DNA from: an uncultured Ruminococcus sp.
Lineage (GTDB): Bacteria > Bacillota > Clostridia > Oscillospirales > Acutalibacteraceae
DNA: 57,412 nt
Assembly (NCBI GenBank): GCA_902778175.1
Contig: CACYWT010000012.1
Span: 1 to 57,412 of the forward strand
Reading direction: 5' to 3'
Positions 22,633-32,900 of the stretch are shown piece after piece (the stretch's first letter is position 1; each line of letters begins with the position of its first letter). The position numbers were made by a program, and so were the translations under genes. Under the pieces are notes generated by a model. It had not been told where the DNA came from and made no database searches. It worked only from the letters and a program-made list of their open reading frames with translations.

Positions 22633-23583
22633 ATGACGGAAATACCGGTATATCTGTTTTTAGGTTTCCTTGACGGAGGAAAGACAAAATTTATTCAGGA
22701 TACTCTCTGCGATAAGCGTTTCCAGAACGGAGAAAGAACGCTTTGTATCCTCTTTGAGGACGGAGATGAGGAACTGGATACTTCAAAATATAAGGGCGGC
22801 GACAAGGTCACTGTAGTCGTTGCGGACGGAAAGCAGGATCTTAATACTAAATTTCTTGAAGATGCGCTGAAAAACGCCCGTGCCGAGCGCGTTATGATCG
22901 AGTATAACGGAATGTGGACGCTGCAGGAGCTTGGCATGGTGCTGCCGAGAAACTGGCAGGTCTATCAGATAATGATGTTTGCCGATGCGAACAGCTTTGA
23001 AAGCTACAATAATAATATGCGTCAGCTTGTATATGACAAGCTCAATTCCGCAGAGGTCGTTTTCTTCAACCGCTGTAAGGAGGGCTTTGACAAAATGCCG
23101 CTTCATACGATAGTGCGCGCTGTAAGCCGCCGCACTGCGATAGTATATGAATATGAGGACGGCACAGTAGAAAATGACGATATCGAAGATCCGCTGCCGT
23201 TTGATATCAATGCCCCGATAGTAGAAGTAAAGGACGAGGATTTCGGTCTGCTTTATCTTGATGCGATGGACAAGCCCGGCAATTACGACGGAAAGACGAT
23301 CCGTTTCAAGGGGCTTGTCGCAAGAAGTCCGAAATTCCCCAAGGGTTCGTTTGTCGGCGGAAGATTTGCAATGACCTGCTGCGCAGAGGATATACAGTAT
23401 GTCGGTTTCATGTGCAAATGGAAGAGCGCGGACAGCGTAAAAAATAAGGGCTGGTATATGATAACCGCAAAGGTGAAGGAAGAGCGTGACAAGATGTTCG
23501 GCGGCGAATCGGGTCCCATGCTATATGTCACAGAGGTAAAGCCTGCCGAAAAGCCGCAGGAAGAAACGGTTTTCTTCGGATAA
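22633..23583 (+). CDS. CobW-like P-loop protein fused to a DUF1980/TIGR03943-type domain
   Basis: 316 residues. The N-terminal part opens like CobW (VYLFLGFLDGGKTKFIQDTL), with a complete G-x4-G-K-T loop. It lacks the Cys-x-Cys-Cys metal motif and the G1-G3 spacing of true COG0523 proteins. From about residue 205 it has the pattern of the YcgQ/TIGR03943 C-terminal domain: PGNYDGKTIRFKGLV, GRFAMTCCAEDIQYVGF and WYMITAKV. In other Firmicutes that domain sits in a membrane protein paired with a permease; here it is carried by a GTPase-like protein and no permease gene is present. It probably acts with the His-rich CobW protein in zinc handling. The domain assignment is by pattern and should be searched. 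Confidence 0.75.
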   Translation: MTEIPVYLFLGFLDGGKTKFIQDTLCDKRFQNGERTLCILFEDGDEELDTSKYKGGDKVTVVVADGKQDLNTKFLEDALKNARAERVMIEYNGMWTLQELGMVLPRNWQVYQIMMFADANSFESYNNNMRQLVYDKLNSAEVVFFNRCKEGFDKMPLHTIVRAVSRRTAIVYEYEDGTVENDDIEDPLPFDINAPIVEVKDEDFGLLYLDAMDKPGNYDGKTIRFKGLVARSPKFPKGSFVGGRFAMTCCAEDIQYVGFMCKWKSADSVKNKGWYMITAKVKEERDKMFGGESGPMLYVTEVKPAEKPQEETVFFG

Positions 23584-23620
23584 GGTGAAAAAGCAGTATG
23601 ATCCCGTTGCGCCGAATAAT

Positions 23621-23738
23621 AACCGCAAAGTATGTCCCCCGCCTCTAAGGCGGCGGGTGCCATATATCCGTTCAGTGGGAGTAAAAATCTCCCACTGAAC
23701 GACAGCAAGCCTACGGCGTTGAAAGCAAAGCTTTTAAT
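23621..23738 (+). repeat. Interspersed repeat family R1, copy C
   Basis: It shares the left end AACCGCAAAGTATGTCCCCC and the right end GACAGCAAGCCTACGGC plus TTGAAAGCAAAGCTTTTAA with copy B, but the middle differs. The middle holds a perfect 12-bp hairpin (GTTCAGTGGGAG/CTCCCACTGAAC, 23670-23700) and a smaller GC-rich hairpin. It occupies the gap between the CobW pair and gltX and ends just before the gltX ribosome binding site. Confidence 0.85.
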
Positions 23739-23754
23739 GTAAGGAGTAAACAAT

Positions 23755-25218
23755 ATGTCAGATAAAAAGGTAAGAACCAGATTTGCGCCCAGTCCGACAG
23801 GCTTTATGCACGTCGGAAATCTCAGAACGGCGCTGTATGAATATCTTATTGCCAAGTCGCTCGGCGGAGATTTTGTGCTCCGTATCGAGGATACCGATCA
23901 GGAACGCAAGGTCGAGGGCGCGGTCGATATCATTTATAATACATTGAAAGCCGCAGGTCTGAAACATGACGAAGGCCCCGATATCGGCGGTGAATACGGT
24001 CCATATGTGCAGAGCGAAAGAAAGGATATGTATATTCCCTATGCGGAGGAGCTTATCAGAAAGGATAAGGCTTACCGCTGTTTCTGCACGAAAGAAAGGC
24101 TCGACGGTCTGAGAGCTGATTCCGATGATCCGGGAGCAGGCTATGACAGACACTGCAGAGATCTTCCGGCTGAGGAAGTGCAGGAGCTTCTCGACAAGGG
24201 TACGCCCTATGTTATCCGTCAGAAAATGCCGCTTGAGGGTACTACTACTTTTGAAGACGCTGTTTACGGAAAGATCTCCGTTGACAACAGCGAGCTTCAG
24301 GATCAGATACTTATTAAGGCGGACGGATATCCCACATATAATTTTGCAAACGTAATAGACGACCATACAATGAATATTACCCATGTTGTAAGAGGAAGCG
24401 AATACCTTTCCTCCACACCGAAGTACAATCTTCTGTATGAGGCGTTCGGTTGGGAGATCCCGACATATATCCATCTTCCGCTTATCATGGGCAAAAACGA
24501 CGACGGAACGATCTCCAAGCTTTCAAAGCGTCACGGCGCAACAAGCTTTGAGGATCTTGTAAAGGCAGGCTTCCTGCCCGAGGCTATCATTAATTATATA
24601 GCTCTTCTCGGCTGGGCGCCCAAGGATAACAGGGAAATGTTCACTCTTGACGAGTTGGTTGAAAATTTTGATATTTCGGGAATAAGCAAATCGCCTGCCG
24701 TATTCGATTACGATAAGCTTGAATGGTTCAACGGTGAATATATAAAGGCTATGACTACAGAAGAGTTTGCAGAAGCTGCAAAACCCTATTTCGACAAGGC
24801 TCTCGGAGACAGACAGTTTGATCGTGTAAAGCTTGCGTCTATCCTTCATCAGAGAACAGTCCGTCTTACCGAAATCCCTGAGAAGATAGCGTTTTTCGCA
24901 GAGCAGCCGGATTATGATAAGGAATTGTTCGTCAATAAAAAGAGCAAGACAAATCTTGAAAATGCTCCCGGTCTGCTCAAAGCGGGAATTGAGGCTCTTG
25001 AAGCGCTTGCAGTATGGGATCATGACAGTATACATGACTGTCTTATCGGTCTTGCGCAGAAGCTTGAGGTCAAAAACGGCACTGTAATGTGGCCGGTGCG
25101 CATAGCCGCATCCGGAATGACGGTTACTCCGGGCGGCGCGGTCGAGATACTCGATATTCTCGGAAGAGAAGAATCGCTTGCAAGACTGCATAAGGGACTT
25201 GAAAAGCTTGAGGGCTGA
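23755..25218 (+). CDS. gltX: Glutamate-tRNA ligase
   Basis: 487 residues. A class I aminoacyl-tRNA synthetase that charges tRNA-Glu. The N-terminus [22 protein letters not shown] contains the HIGH-type motif and [14 protein letters not shown] the KMSKS-type motif. The C-terminal anticodon-binding helical domain is complete. The site AAGGAGTAAACA precedes the ATG. The leader is made of interspersed repeat copy C. glnS follows 26 bases later, so the two related synthetases are probably co-transcribed. Confidence 0.97.
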   Translation: MSDKKVRTRFAPSPTGFMHVGNLRTALYEYLIAKSLGGDFVLRIEDTDQERKVEGAVDIIYNTLKAAGLKHDEGPDIGGEYGPYVQSERKDMYIPYAEELIRKDKAYRCFCTKERLDGLRADSDDPGAGYDRHCRDLPAEEVQELLDKGTPYVIRQKMPLEGTTTFEDAVYGKISVDNSELQDQILIKADGYPTYNFANVIDDHTMNITHVVRGSEYLSSTPKYNLLYEAFGWEIPTYIHLPLIMGKNDDGTISKLSKRHGATSFEDLVKAGFLPEAIINYIALLGWAPKDNREMFTLDELVENFDISGISKSPAVFDYDKLEWFNGEYIKAMTTEEFAEAAKPYFDKALGDRQFDRVKLASILHQRTVRLTEIPEKIAFFAEQPDYDKELFVNKKSKTNLENAPGLLKAGIEALEALAVWDHDSIHDCLIGLAQKLEVKNGTVMWPVRIAASGMTVTPGGAVEILDILGREESLARLHKGLEKLEG

Positions 25219-25244
25219 TTTCATATAATAAGGAGGAATGTACA

Positions 25245-26930
25245 GTGGCAGAAGAGATCAGGGAAAATGAAGGCGGCGGCGCCAATTTTATAGAAAACTT
25301 TATTACGGAGGATATAGCGGAAGGCGGAGCTTATGAGGGTGAAACAGTCCATACGCGTTTCCCTCCCGAGCCGAACGGATATCTGCATATAGGTCATGCA
25401 AAGGCAATATGCATTGATTTCGGCATGGCGGAAAAATTCGGCGGTATCTGCAATCTCCGCATGGACGATACTAATCCCACAAAGGAAGACGTAGAATATA
25501 TCGACGCGATAGAAGAGGATATAAAATGGCTCGGCTTTGACTGGGAGGACAGATTCCATTTTGCGTCGGATTATTTTGATCAGATGTACGGATTTGCCGT
25601 TGAGCTTATCAAAAAGGGTCTTGCGTATGTTTGCGAGCTTACTCCCGAACAGATGAGGGCTAACCGCGGAGATCTCACTACTCCTGCCACAAGCCCCTAC
25701 CGTGACAGACCGGCAGAGGAAAGCCTTGACCTTTTTGAACGCATGAAAAACGGCGAATTTGAAGAGGGAACAAAGACTCTCCGCGCAAAGATAGATCTTG
25801 CAAGCGGCAATTTCAATATGCGCGATCCGGTCATTTACCGTATAAACCGCATACCTCACCACAGAACAGGGGAAAAATGGTGCATCTATCCGATGTATGA
25901 TTTTGCTCACCCGATAGAGGACGCGATGGAGGGTATAACACATTCTCTCTGTACGCTTGAATTTGAGGATCACAGACCGCTTTATGACTGGGTCATTGAT
26001 AATATCACAGCGCCCTGCAAGCCTCGTCAGATCGAATTTGCAAGACTCGGCATAAACAATACCGTAATGAGCAAGCGCAAGCTTCGTCAGCTCGTTGAGG
26101 ACGGTTATGTCGCAGGCTGGGACGATCCGCGTATGCCGACGCTCTGCGGTCTGAGAAGAAGAGGCTATACTCCTGCCTCGATCCGCAGCTTCTGTGAAAA
26201 GATAGGCGTATCAAAGACGAACAGCGTTGTTGAATACAGTTTTCTTGAACATTGTCTGCGTGACGATCTCAATGAGAATGCTGCGCGTGTAATGTGTGTG
26301 CTTGACCCGGTAAAGCTTGTTATCACAAACTATCCCGAGGGAAAGACAGAATCATTTGAGGTGGAAAACAATCCTCAGAAGGAAGAGGACGGCAAGCGGA
26401 CGATCACATTCAGCAGAGAGCTTTATATCGAAGCGAGTGATTTCCTTGAGGAAAAGATCAAGGGCTACAACCGTTTCTATCCCGGAAATGAGGTACGGCT
26501 GAAATCAGCGTATATCGTAAAATGCACAGGCTGCAAAAAGGACGAAAACGGCAAGGTCGTTGAGGTCTATGCGGAATACGATCCCGAAACCCGCGGCGGC
26601 GATACGCCCGACGGACGCAAGGTAAGGGGTACGGTACACTGGGTGAATGCCGAGGATCATCTTGAAGCCGAGGTAAGGCTTTACGATAATCTGTTTACCG
26701 ATCCGGAGCCGGATACGGGCGACAAGAACTTCCTTGATTATATTAATCCCGAAAGCCTCACCGTTCTTAAAAACTGCAAGATAGAAAGCTCGGTCGCAGG
26801 TGCGTCAGCGCCTAAGCATTATCAGTTCATGCGTCTGGGTTATTTCTGTATCGACAAGGACAGCACCCCCGATGCGCTGATATTTAACCGCAGCGTTTCG
26901 CTCAAGGACGGATTCAAGAAAAACAGGTGA
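25245..26930 (+). CDS. glnS: Glutamine-tRNA ligase
   Basis: 561 residues starting at a GTG after AAGGAGG. The catalytic core has [18 protein letters not shown] (HIGH motif), the GlnRS-specific [18 protein letters not shown], and [10 protein letters not shown] (KMSKS equivalent). A beta-barrel anticodon-binding region follows ([17 protein letters not shown] onward to the end). It charges tRNA-Gln directly. Many Firmicutes lack GlnRS and use misacylation followed by GatCAB amidotransfer, so this gene in tandem with gltX marks a lineage with the direct route, probably gained by old horizontal transfer. No sign of recent transfer (codon use like its neighbours). Confidence 0.97.
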   Translation: MAEEIRENEGGGANFIENFITEDIAEGGAYEGETVHTRFPPEPNGYLHIGHAKAICIDFGMAEKFGGICNLRMDDTNPTKEDVEYIDAIEEDIKWLGFDWEDRFHFASDYFDQMYGFAVELIKKGLAYVCELTPEQMRANRGDLTTPATSPYRDRPAEESLDLFERMKNGEFEEGTKTLRAKIDLASGNFNMRDPVIYRINRIPHHRTGEKWCIYPMYDFAHPIEDAMEGITHSLCTLEFEDHRPLYDWVIDNITAPCKPRQIEFARLGINNTVMSKRKLRQLVEDGYVAGWDDPRMPTLCGLRRRGYTPASIRSFCEKIGVSKTNSVVEYSFLEHCLRDDLNENAARVMCVLDPVKLVITNYPEGKTESFEVENNPQKEEDGKRTITFSRELYIEASDFLEEKIKGYNRFYPGNEVRLKSAYIVKCTGCKKDENGKVVEVYAEYDPETRGGDTPDGRKVRGTVHWVNAEDHLEAEVRLYDNLFTDPEPDTGDKNFLDYINPESLTVLKNCKIESSVAGASAPKHYQFMRLGYFCIDKDSTPDALIFNRSVSLKDGFKKNR

Positions 26931-26934
26931 TAAT

Positions 26935-27360
26935 ATGAAAACCGCCTTTATTACGGCATATCATAAAAAATACCTGATACTTATAATTGCAGGCGGTCTT
27001 TTTTGTATTCTGACTGATCTTATCGGTATCAGACCGGCAGTTCCGTCAGGCATTTCCGGAACAGGTCTGAGATTCCCTCTGCCTGATGTCATAATCCTTC
27101 CGCTCCTCTGTACTGCTGCTGGGATCGCTGTGGGTCTGACGGCAAAAAGACAGCTGACGGCGGCGGCATACGGCTTTTGTTTCGGGCTGTGTCAGTTTTT
27201 GCTTCCGCTGGTACTGTATTATTTCATACTGCACAGCGGAATGAAGGAGCAGGCGTGGGGAAGAGCTTTATGCGGAATACCCGTCACTCCTGCCTTTGCC
27301 TGGGGAGCGTTTACGGTAAAGGATAAGATCAGGCATTTTTTGAAGGAAAACAAGGAATAA
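26935..27360 (+). CDS. Small integral membrane protein of unknown function
   Basis: 141 residues with four likely membrane spans: YLILIIAGGLFCILTDLIGI, VIILPLLCTAAGIAVGLTA, AAAYGFCFGLCQFLLPLVLYY, and a weaker one near ALCGIPVTPAFAWGAF; it ends in a charged tail. I do not recognise a family. It starts five bases after glnS and has normal codon use, so it is probably expressed with glnS. Nothing in the context gives a function. Confidence 0.7.
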   Translation: MKTAFITAYHKKYLILIIAGGLFCILTDLIGIRPAVPSGISGTGLRFPLPDVIILPLLCTAAGIAVGLTAKRQLTAAAYGFCFGLCQFLLPLVLYYFILHSGMKEQAWGRALCGIPVTPAFAWGAFTVKDKIRHFLKENKE

Positions 27361-27449
27361 AGTCACTTACTGACGAGCGCGGCAAAAGATCTGCTGCGGA
27401 TATATGAAACAATGCCGGCAGCGCGCCGGAAGGAGGCATATGTACTGTT

Positions 27450-28502
27450 ATGATGAAAAATACAAGCGCGATTATCCTTGCAGGCGGCGAGGGTAAGAGA
27501 ATGAAATCAAACCGCCCGAAGGTCCTCAGCGAGGTCGTTTTCCAGCCTATGCTCAAATGGGTAATAGATGCGGTGAGAGCTGCCGGAATAAAAGATATCT
27601 GCGTCGTTACGGGCAGCAAAAGGGAATATGTCGAGGAATATCTGAAAACGCTTCCCTTTGAAGTCGAAACTGTATTTCAGCCCCAGCGCCTCGGAACAGG
27701 TCATGCCGTGATGATGGCAAAGTCTTTCCTTGAAAAACACAGGGGAAGTGATGTGCTGATACTTAACGGAGATGCTCCCTTCGTCGGAGTGGAAACGATC
27801 AGGAATGCATTCGTTGTCCATAACCAGACAGGAGAGATCGACCCGGAAGTGTTCGATTGGGAAGAGGAAAGAGAACCTTCACCGAACAGAGGCTGCACCG
27901 TTATTTCCGCAGAGGTTGAAAATCCTTCGGGCTACGGACGTATCGTCCATGAAACCGATTCCGAGGTATTTTTTAACCTGCGCACTCTGAAGGCGATAGT
28001 CGAGGAAAAGGAAGCTACTGACGAGATCAGAAAGATAAAGGAAGTCAATTCCGGCGCTTACTGGTTTGAAACAGATACGCTGCTCGACGCCCTCGGCAAG
28101 CTTACCAAAAGTGAAAAGACGGGAGAATATTATCTCACCGATACGGTTGCTATAATCAAAAACAGCGGCAATGCAGTAATGTCATATAAGGCAAAAAATG
28201 CAGATTCCGTACTCGGTGCAAATGACTGCGTCCAGCTTGCTCAGCTCAATGAGATCGCCAGAATGAGGATCCTTACAAAGCATATGAAAAACGGAGTCAG
28301 TATTCCCTGCACGGACGGAGTTATTATCGGCAGAGAAGTCAGTATCGGGGCAAATACCACTATTCTTCCGGCTTCGGTGATACGCGGAAAGACAACGATC
28401 GGTACCGGTTGTGAGATTGGTCCGGCTGTTCTTATTGATTCCTGTAAGATACCTGACGGAAGTACGCTGAGCAGCGTGACAATGAAGAATCAGGTTTTGT
28501 GA
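27450..28502 (+). CDS. glmU: Short GlmU-like UDP-GlcNAc pyrophosphorylase lacking most of the acetyltransferase domain
   Basis: 350 residues against about 455 for full GlmU. The uridyltransferase half is intact: AIILAGGEGKRMKSNRPKVL, PQRLGTGHAVM, LILNGDAPF, GYGRIVHE and EVNSGAYWF. The C-terminus has only a few hexapeptide turns (GVIIGREVSIGANTTILPAS, VIRGKTTIGTGCEIG) and stops before the acetyl-CoA site and catalytic His. It should make UDP-GlcNAc from GlcNAc-1-phosphate but not acetylate GlcN-1-phosphate. Another enzyme would then be needed for acetylation. The start is at 27450 or 27453, 13-16 bases after AGGAGG. It is followed by prs. Confidence 0.88.
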   Translation: MMKNTSAIILAGGEGKRMKSNRPKVLSEVVFQPMLKWVIDAVRAAGIKDICVVTGSKREYVEEYLKTLPFEVETVFQPQRLGTGHAVMMAKSFLEKHRGSDVLILNGDAPFVGVETIRNAFVVHNQTGEIDPEVFDWEEEREPSPNRGCTVISAEVENPSGYGRIVHETDSEVFFNLRTLKAIVEEKEATDEIRKIKEVNSGAYWFETDTLLDALGKLTKSEKTGEYYLTDTVAIIKNSGNAVMSYKAKNADSVLGANDCVQLAQLNEIARMRILTKHMKNGVSIPCTDGVIIGREVSIGANTTILPASVIRGKTTIGTGCEIGPAVLIDSCKIPDGSTLSSVTMKNQVL

Positions 28503-28624
28503 AGTGTCTGATATAAATGGCAATTATTGTTTTGTGCATATTAAATTGATTTTTCCGAAAATCAAACAATATTTGCGCAAATGATACGAAATTCCTTCAA
28601 AAATCTTGTTTGTCGGCTAAAAAC

Positions 28625-28653
28625 TTGATTTTTTCGGGGATAGGTATTAAAAT
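28625..28653 (+). promoter_or_regulatory. Promoter of prs
   Basis: TTGATT at 28625-28630, 17-base spacer, TAAAAT at 28648-28653, 67 bases before the start. Confidence 0.65.
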
Positions 28654-28720
28654 ATTAAATATAAAAGGAAGGCTTATGCTTCCGGACATAACAGAAAAAT
28701 TGAATTGGAGGAAGAGTTCA

Positions 28721-29680
28721 ATGAATTTTCACGGCAAGGATATAAAGATCTTTACCTGTAACTCGAACAGACCTGTAGCTAAACAGATCGCTGACTGTCT
28801 GGGTATTCCCGTCGGCAAATCCGAGGTGACCAGCTTCAGTGACGGCGAGATCGCAGTTTCTCTGCATGAATCTGTCAGAGGTTCCGAATGTTTCATCGTA
28901 CAGTCCACCTGCGCTCCCGTTAATGACAATATCATGGAGCTGCTTATCATGATCGACGCAATGAAGCGCGCTTCTGCTGCAAGGATCACCGCGGTCATTC
29001 CCTATTTCGGATATGCCCGTCAGGACAGAAAGGCAAAGGCTCGTGATCCGATCTCTGCAAAGCTTGTTGCAGACCTTATTACAAGCGCAGGCGCTGACAG
29101 AGTTCTTACAATGGATCTCCACGCTGCACAGATACAGGGCTTCTTCAATATTCCCGTAGACCACCTTGTAGGCGCGCCGATACTTGCAAATTATTTCAAG
29201 AAGATGATCGGCGACAATCCTGACGATTATGTTGTGGTTTCTCCTGATCTCGGTTCCGTGACCAGAGCAAGAAATTTCGCAACACGTCTGGGCTGCTCCA
29301 TTGCTATAATTGACAAACGCCGTCCCAAGGCTAATGTCAGCGAAGTAATGAATATCATCGGTGAAGTCAAGGACAAGAAGGTTATCCTCGTTGACGATAT
29401 GATAGATACCGCAGGCACACTCTGCAACGCTGCTCAGGCAGTTGTAGAAAAGGGCGGCGCTACCGAGGTTTATGCAGGCGCTACCCATGCAGTTCTTTCG
29501 GGACCTGCTATCGACAGGATCAGAAACAGCGTTATCAAGCAGGTTATCCTTCTTGATACCATTACTGTTCCTCAGGACAGATATATCGACAAATTCATCA
29601 CTCTTCCCGTAGCTCCCGTATTTGCCGAGGCTATCGAGAGAATTTATGAGGACAAGCCGGTTTCTTCCATTTCTGTCTGA
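28721..29680 (+). CDS. prs: Ribose-phosphate pyrophosphokinase
   Basis: 319 residues from the ATG at 28721 (TTGGAGGAAGAG upstream), the normal size; a longer in-frame form from 28610 is rejected because it spans the promoter. The enzyme makes PRPP from ribose 5-phosphate and ATP for purine, pyrimidine, His and Trp synthesis. The conserved SDGEIAVSLHESVRGSECFI, PYFGYARQDRKAKARDPISA, TMDLHAAQIQGFFNIPVDHL and the PRPP-binding VILVDDMIDTAGT are complete. The glmU-prs order is a conserved firmicute arrangement. A terminator follows. Confidence 0.97.
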   Translation: MNFHGKDIKIFTCNSNRPVAKQIADCLGIPVGKSEVTSFSDGEIAVSLHESVRGSECFIVQSTCAPVNDNIMELLIMIDAMKRASAARITAVIPYFGYARQDRKAKARDPISAKLVADLITSAGADRVLTMDLHAAQIQGFFNIPVDHLVGAPILANYFKKMIGDNPDDYVVVSPDLGSVTRARNFATRLGCSIAIIDKRRPKANVSEVMNIIGEVKDKKVILVDDMIDTAGTLCNAAQAVVEKGGATEVYAGATHAVLSGPAIDRIRNSVIKQVILLDTITVPQDRYIDKFITLPVAPVFAEAIERIYEDKPVSSISV

Positions 29681-29709
29681 TTCCGGATTCACAATATAGC
29701 ATAATTACC

Positions 29710-29748
29710 CTGCGCAGGCTTCTTTGGATAAGAGTCTGCGCAGTTTTT
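29710..29748 (+). terminator. Terminator of prs
   Basis: Stem CTGCGCAGGCT/AGTCTGCGCAG (one G-U pair), 12-base loop, then TTTTT. Confidence 0.9.
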
Positions 29749-29843
29749 GTTTGTTTTCATGGAAAGATATGGACAATATGGGATACTTGCTTAAATTTTG
29801 AAAATTAATTATTAAAAAAATATGGAGAATTTACATTTTATAC

Positions 29844-29872
29844 TTTACATAAAAGAAAAAAAGTGTTAAAAT
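29844..29872 (+). promoter_or_regulatory. Promoter of nifJ
   Basis: TTTACA at 29844-29849, 17-base spacer rich in A, TAAAAT at 29867-29872. The predicted start is around 29879, inside the palindrome described next. Confidence 0.7.
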
Positions 29873-29876
29873 TATA

Positions 29877-29901
29877 GTCGGTACAATGCACTTGTACCGA
29901 C
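29877..29901 (+). promoter_or_regulatory. Perfect palindrome over the nifJ start site
   Basis: GTCGGTACAA (29877-29886) and TTGTACCGAC (29892-29901) form a perfect 10-bp inverted repeat with the 5-base spacer TGCAC. It lies 4 bases after the -10 box. It may be a repressor operator, or a 5' hairpin that protects the mRNA of this highly expressed gene. It does not match the Rex consensus I know. Confidence 0.75.
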
Positions 29902-29953
29902 TGACTTAATCAACTTTTAATAAGTCATTATTATACATAAGGAGGAATTTCCA

Positions 29954-32900
29954 ATGGCAAGAAAAATGAAAACCATGGACGGTAACAACGCTGCGGCTCA
30001 TGTTGCGTATGCGTTTACCGAAGTAGCAGGTATCTATCCTATTACTCCGTCCAGCCCGATGGCAGACTATGTTGACCAGTGGTCCGCTCAGGGTCTTAAA
30101 AACATTTTCGGCACAACCGTAAAGGTTTCCGAGATGCAGTCCGAGGCAGGTGCTGCGGGTACGGTTCACGGCTCTCTTAATGCCGGTGCACTTACAACAA
30201 CATTCACCGCTTCTCAGGGTCTTCTTCTGATGATCCCTAATATGTACAAGATCGCAGGTGAGCTCCTTCCGGCCGTATTCCACGTTTCTGCCCGCTGCGT
30301 AGCTTCACACGCACTTAACATTTTTGGCGACCATTCCGACGTATATGCCTGCCGTCAGACAGGTTTTGCTATGCTCGCTGAAACAAATACACAGGAGGTT
30401 ATGGACCTTGCTCCCGTTGCTCATCTTGCAGCGATCGAAGGCAGAGTTCCGTTCATTAACTTCTTCGACGGCTTCAGAACCTCTCATGAGATCCAGAAGA
30501 TCGAGATCTGGGATTATGAGGATCTTAAAGAAATGTGCGATATGGATGCAGTTGCTGCATTCAGAAAGAGAGCGCTCAACCCTGAGCGTCCCGTAATGCG
30601 CGGCTCACACGAGAACGGTGATATCTTCTTCCAGCACAGAGAAGCCTGCAATAAATTCTATGATGCAGTACCTGAGATCGTTGAGAAATACATGGGCAAG
30701 ATCAATGATAAGCTCGGTACAGACTATAAGCTCTTCAACTACTACGGTGCAGAGGATGCTGAGCGCGTTATCATCGCTATGGGCTCTATCTGCGACGTTG
30801 CAGAAGAAGTTATCGACTATATGAACGCTAACGGCGAGAAGGTCGGTCTTGTAAAGGTAAGACTGTACCGTCCGTTCAGAGCAGACAAGCTTGTTGAAGC
30901 TATTCCTGCAAGCGTCAAGAAGATCGCTGTTCTCGACAGAACAAAGGAACCCGGCGCTCTCGGCGAGCCTCTCTACCTCGATGTTGTAGCTGCTCTTGCC
31001 GCACAGGGAAGAACAGGCATGAAGGTTGTCGGCGGCCGCTATGGTCTTGGTTCCAAGGATACTCCTCCTTCAAGCGTATTCGCAGTATATGACGAGCTTG
31101 CAAAGGACGATCCGAAGGCACAGTTCACTATCGGTATCAACGATGACGTTACAATGCTCTCACTCGAAGAGAAGCCCGCTCCGAATACGGCAGCAGAAGG
31201 CACGATCGAGTGCAAGTTCTGGGGTCTCGGCGGCGACGGTACTGTCGGTGCTAACAAGAACTCCATCAAGATCATCGGTGACTATACACAGAAGTATGTT
31301 CAGGCTTACTTCCAGTACGACTCAAAGAAAACAGGCGGTGTAACTATTTCTCACCTCCGTTTCGGCGACAAGCCCATCAAGAGCCCGTACTATATCAATA
31401 AGGCTGACTTTGTTGCATGTCATAACCCGTCCTATATCCTCAAGGGCTATAAGATGGTTCAGGACGTTAAGCCGGGCGGCGTATTCCTCATCAACTGCCA
31501 GTGGAGCGCAGATGAGCTGAATACTCACCTCAATGCTGAAACAAAGCAGTATATCGCTAAGAACAATATCCAGCTCTATACAGTAAACGCTATCGACCTT
31601 GCTGAGCAGATCGGCATGGGCAAGCGTACAAATACTATCCTCCAGGCTGCATTCTTCGCTCTTGCAAAGGTAATGCCGATCGAAGAGGCTGTACAGCATA
31701 TGAAGGACGCTGCTACAAAGTCTTACCTCAAGAAGGGTCAGGAAATCGTTGACATGAACCATAAGGCTATTGACGCCGGCGTCAACGCATTCGTAAAGAT
31801 CGACGTTCCCGCTGACTGGGCTGATGCTGTATCAACAGCTGCCGAGAGCGAGCTTACAGGTCCCGAAAAGACTGTCAAGATGGTAAAGGGTATCCTTGAG
31901 CCGGTTGACAAGATGGACGGCGACAGCCTCCCTGTATCTGCATTTATGGAGCATACAGACGGTACATTCGAGCTTGGCGCATCTGCATATGAGAAGCGCG
32001 GCGTTGCAGTTATGGTTCCCGAGTGGAATGCTGAGACCTGCGCAAAGTGTAACAAGTGCTCATTCGTATGTCCTCATGCTACGATCCGTCCCTTCGCTCT
32101 GACAGAGGAAGAGGCTGCAAAGGCTCCCGCAAATACAAAGATCGCTCCCAAGCCGATCGTTAAGACAGATTACAAGTATACACTCGCAATTTCTCCGATG
32201 GATTGTATGGGCTGCTCCGTCTGCGTAGGCGTTTGTCCGACAAACTCCCTCAAGATGGTTGCGCGCGAAACTCAGGATGATCAGCAGGCAGTATTTGATT
32301 ATTGTGTTGCTAATGTTACAGAGAAGGCTGAAACAGCTAATCCTGCAACAGTTATCGGCAGCCAGTACAAGAAGCCGCTGCTTGAGTTCTCCGGCTCATG
32401 CGCAGGCTGTGCAGAAACTTCTTACGCTCGTCTTATCACCCAGCTCTTCGGTGACAGAATGTATATCTCCAATGCAACAGGTTGTTCCTCTATCTGGGGC
32501 GGCCCGGCTGCTACATCACCGTATACCACAAACGCTGAGGGTCACGGTCCTGCATGGGCAAACTCACTGTTTGAGGATAACGCAGAGCACGGCTATGGTA
32601 TGTACCTCGGTCAGAAGGCTATCCGTGAAAGACTTATCGCTGACCTCGAGCAGATCGCAGCAGGCGAAAAGGCTCCCGAAAGCGTAAAGGCTGCTATTGC
32701 TGACTTCATGGCTACAAAGGACGACGGCGAAAAGAATGCTGCGGCTGCAAAGGCAGTAGTTGCAGAGCTTGAAAAGCTCGATTGTGACTGCCCGACAAGA
32801 AAGGACGTCCTCGACAACAGCGAGTACCTTTCCAAGAAGTCCATCTGGATCTTCGGCGGCGACGGCTGGGCATATGATATCGGCTTCGGCGGCGTTGACC

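Noticed and set aside
28718-29692. Long open frame on the minus strand opposite prs
   Set aside because: It is a shadow of the strongly biased prs coding frame, lacks a ribosome binding site and matches no family.
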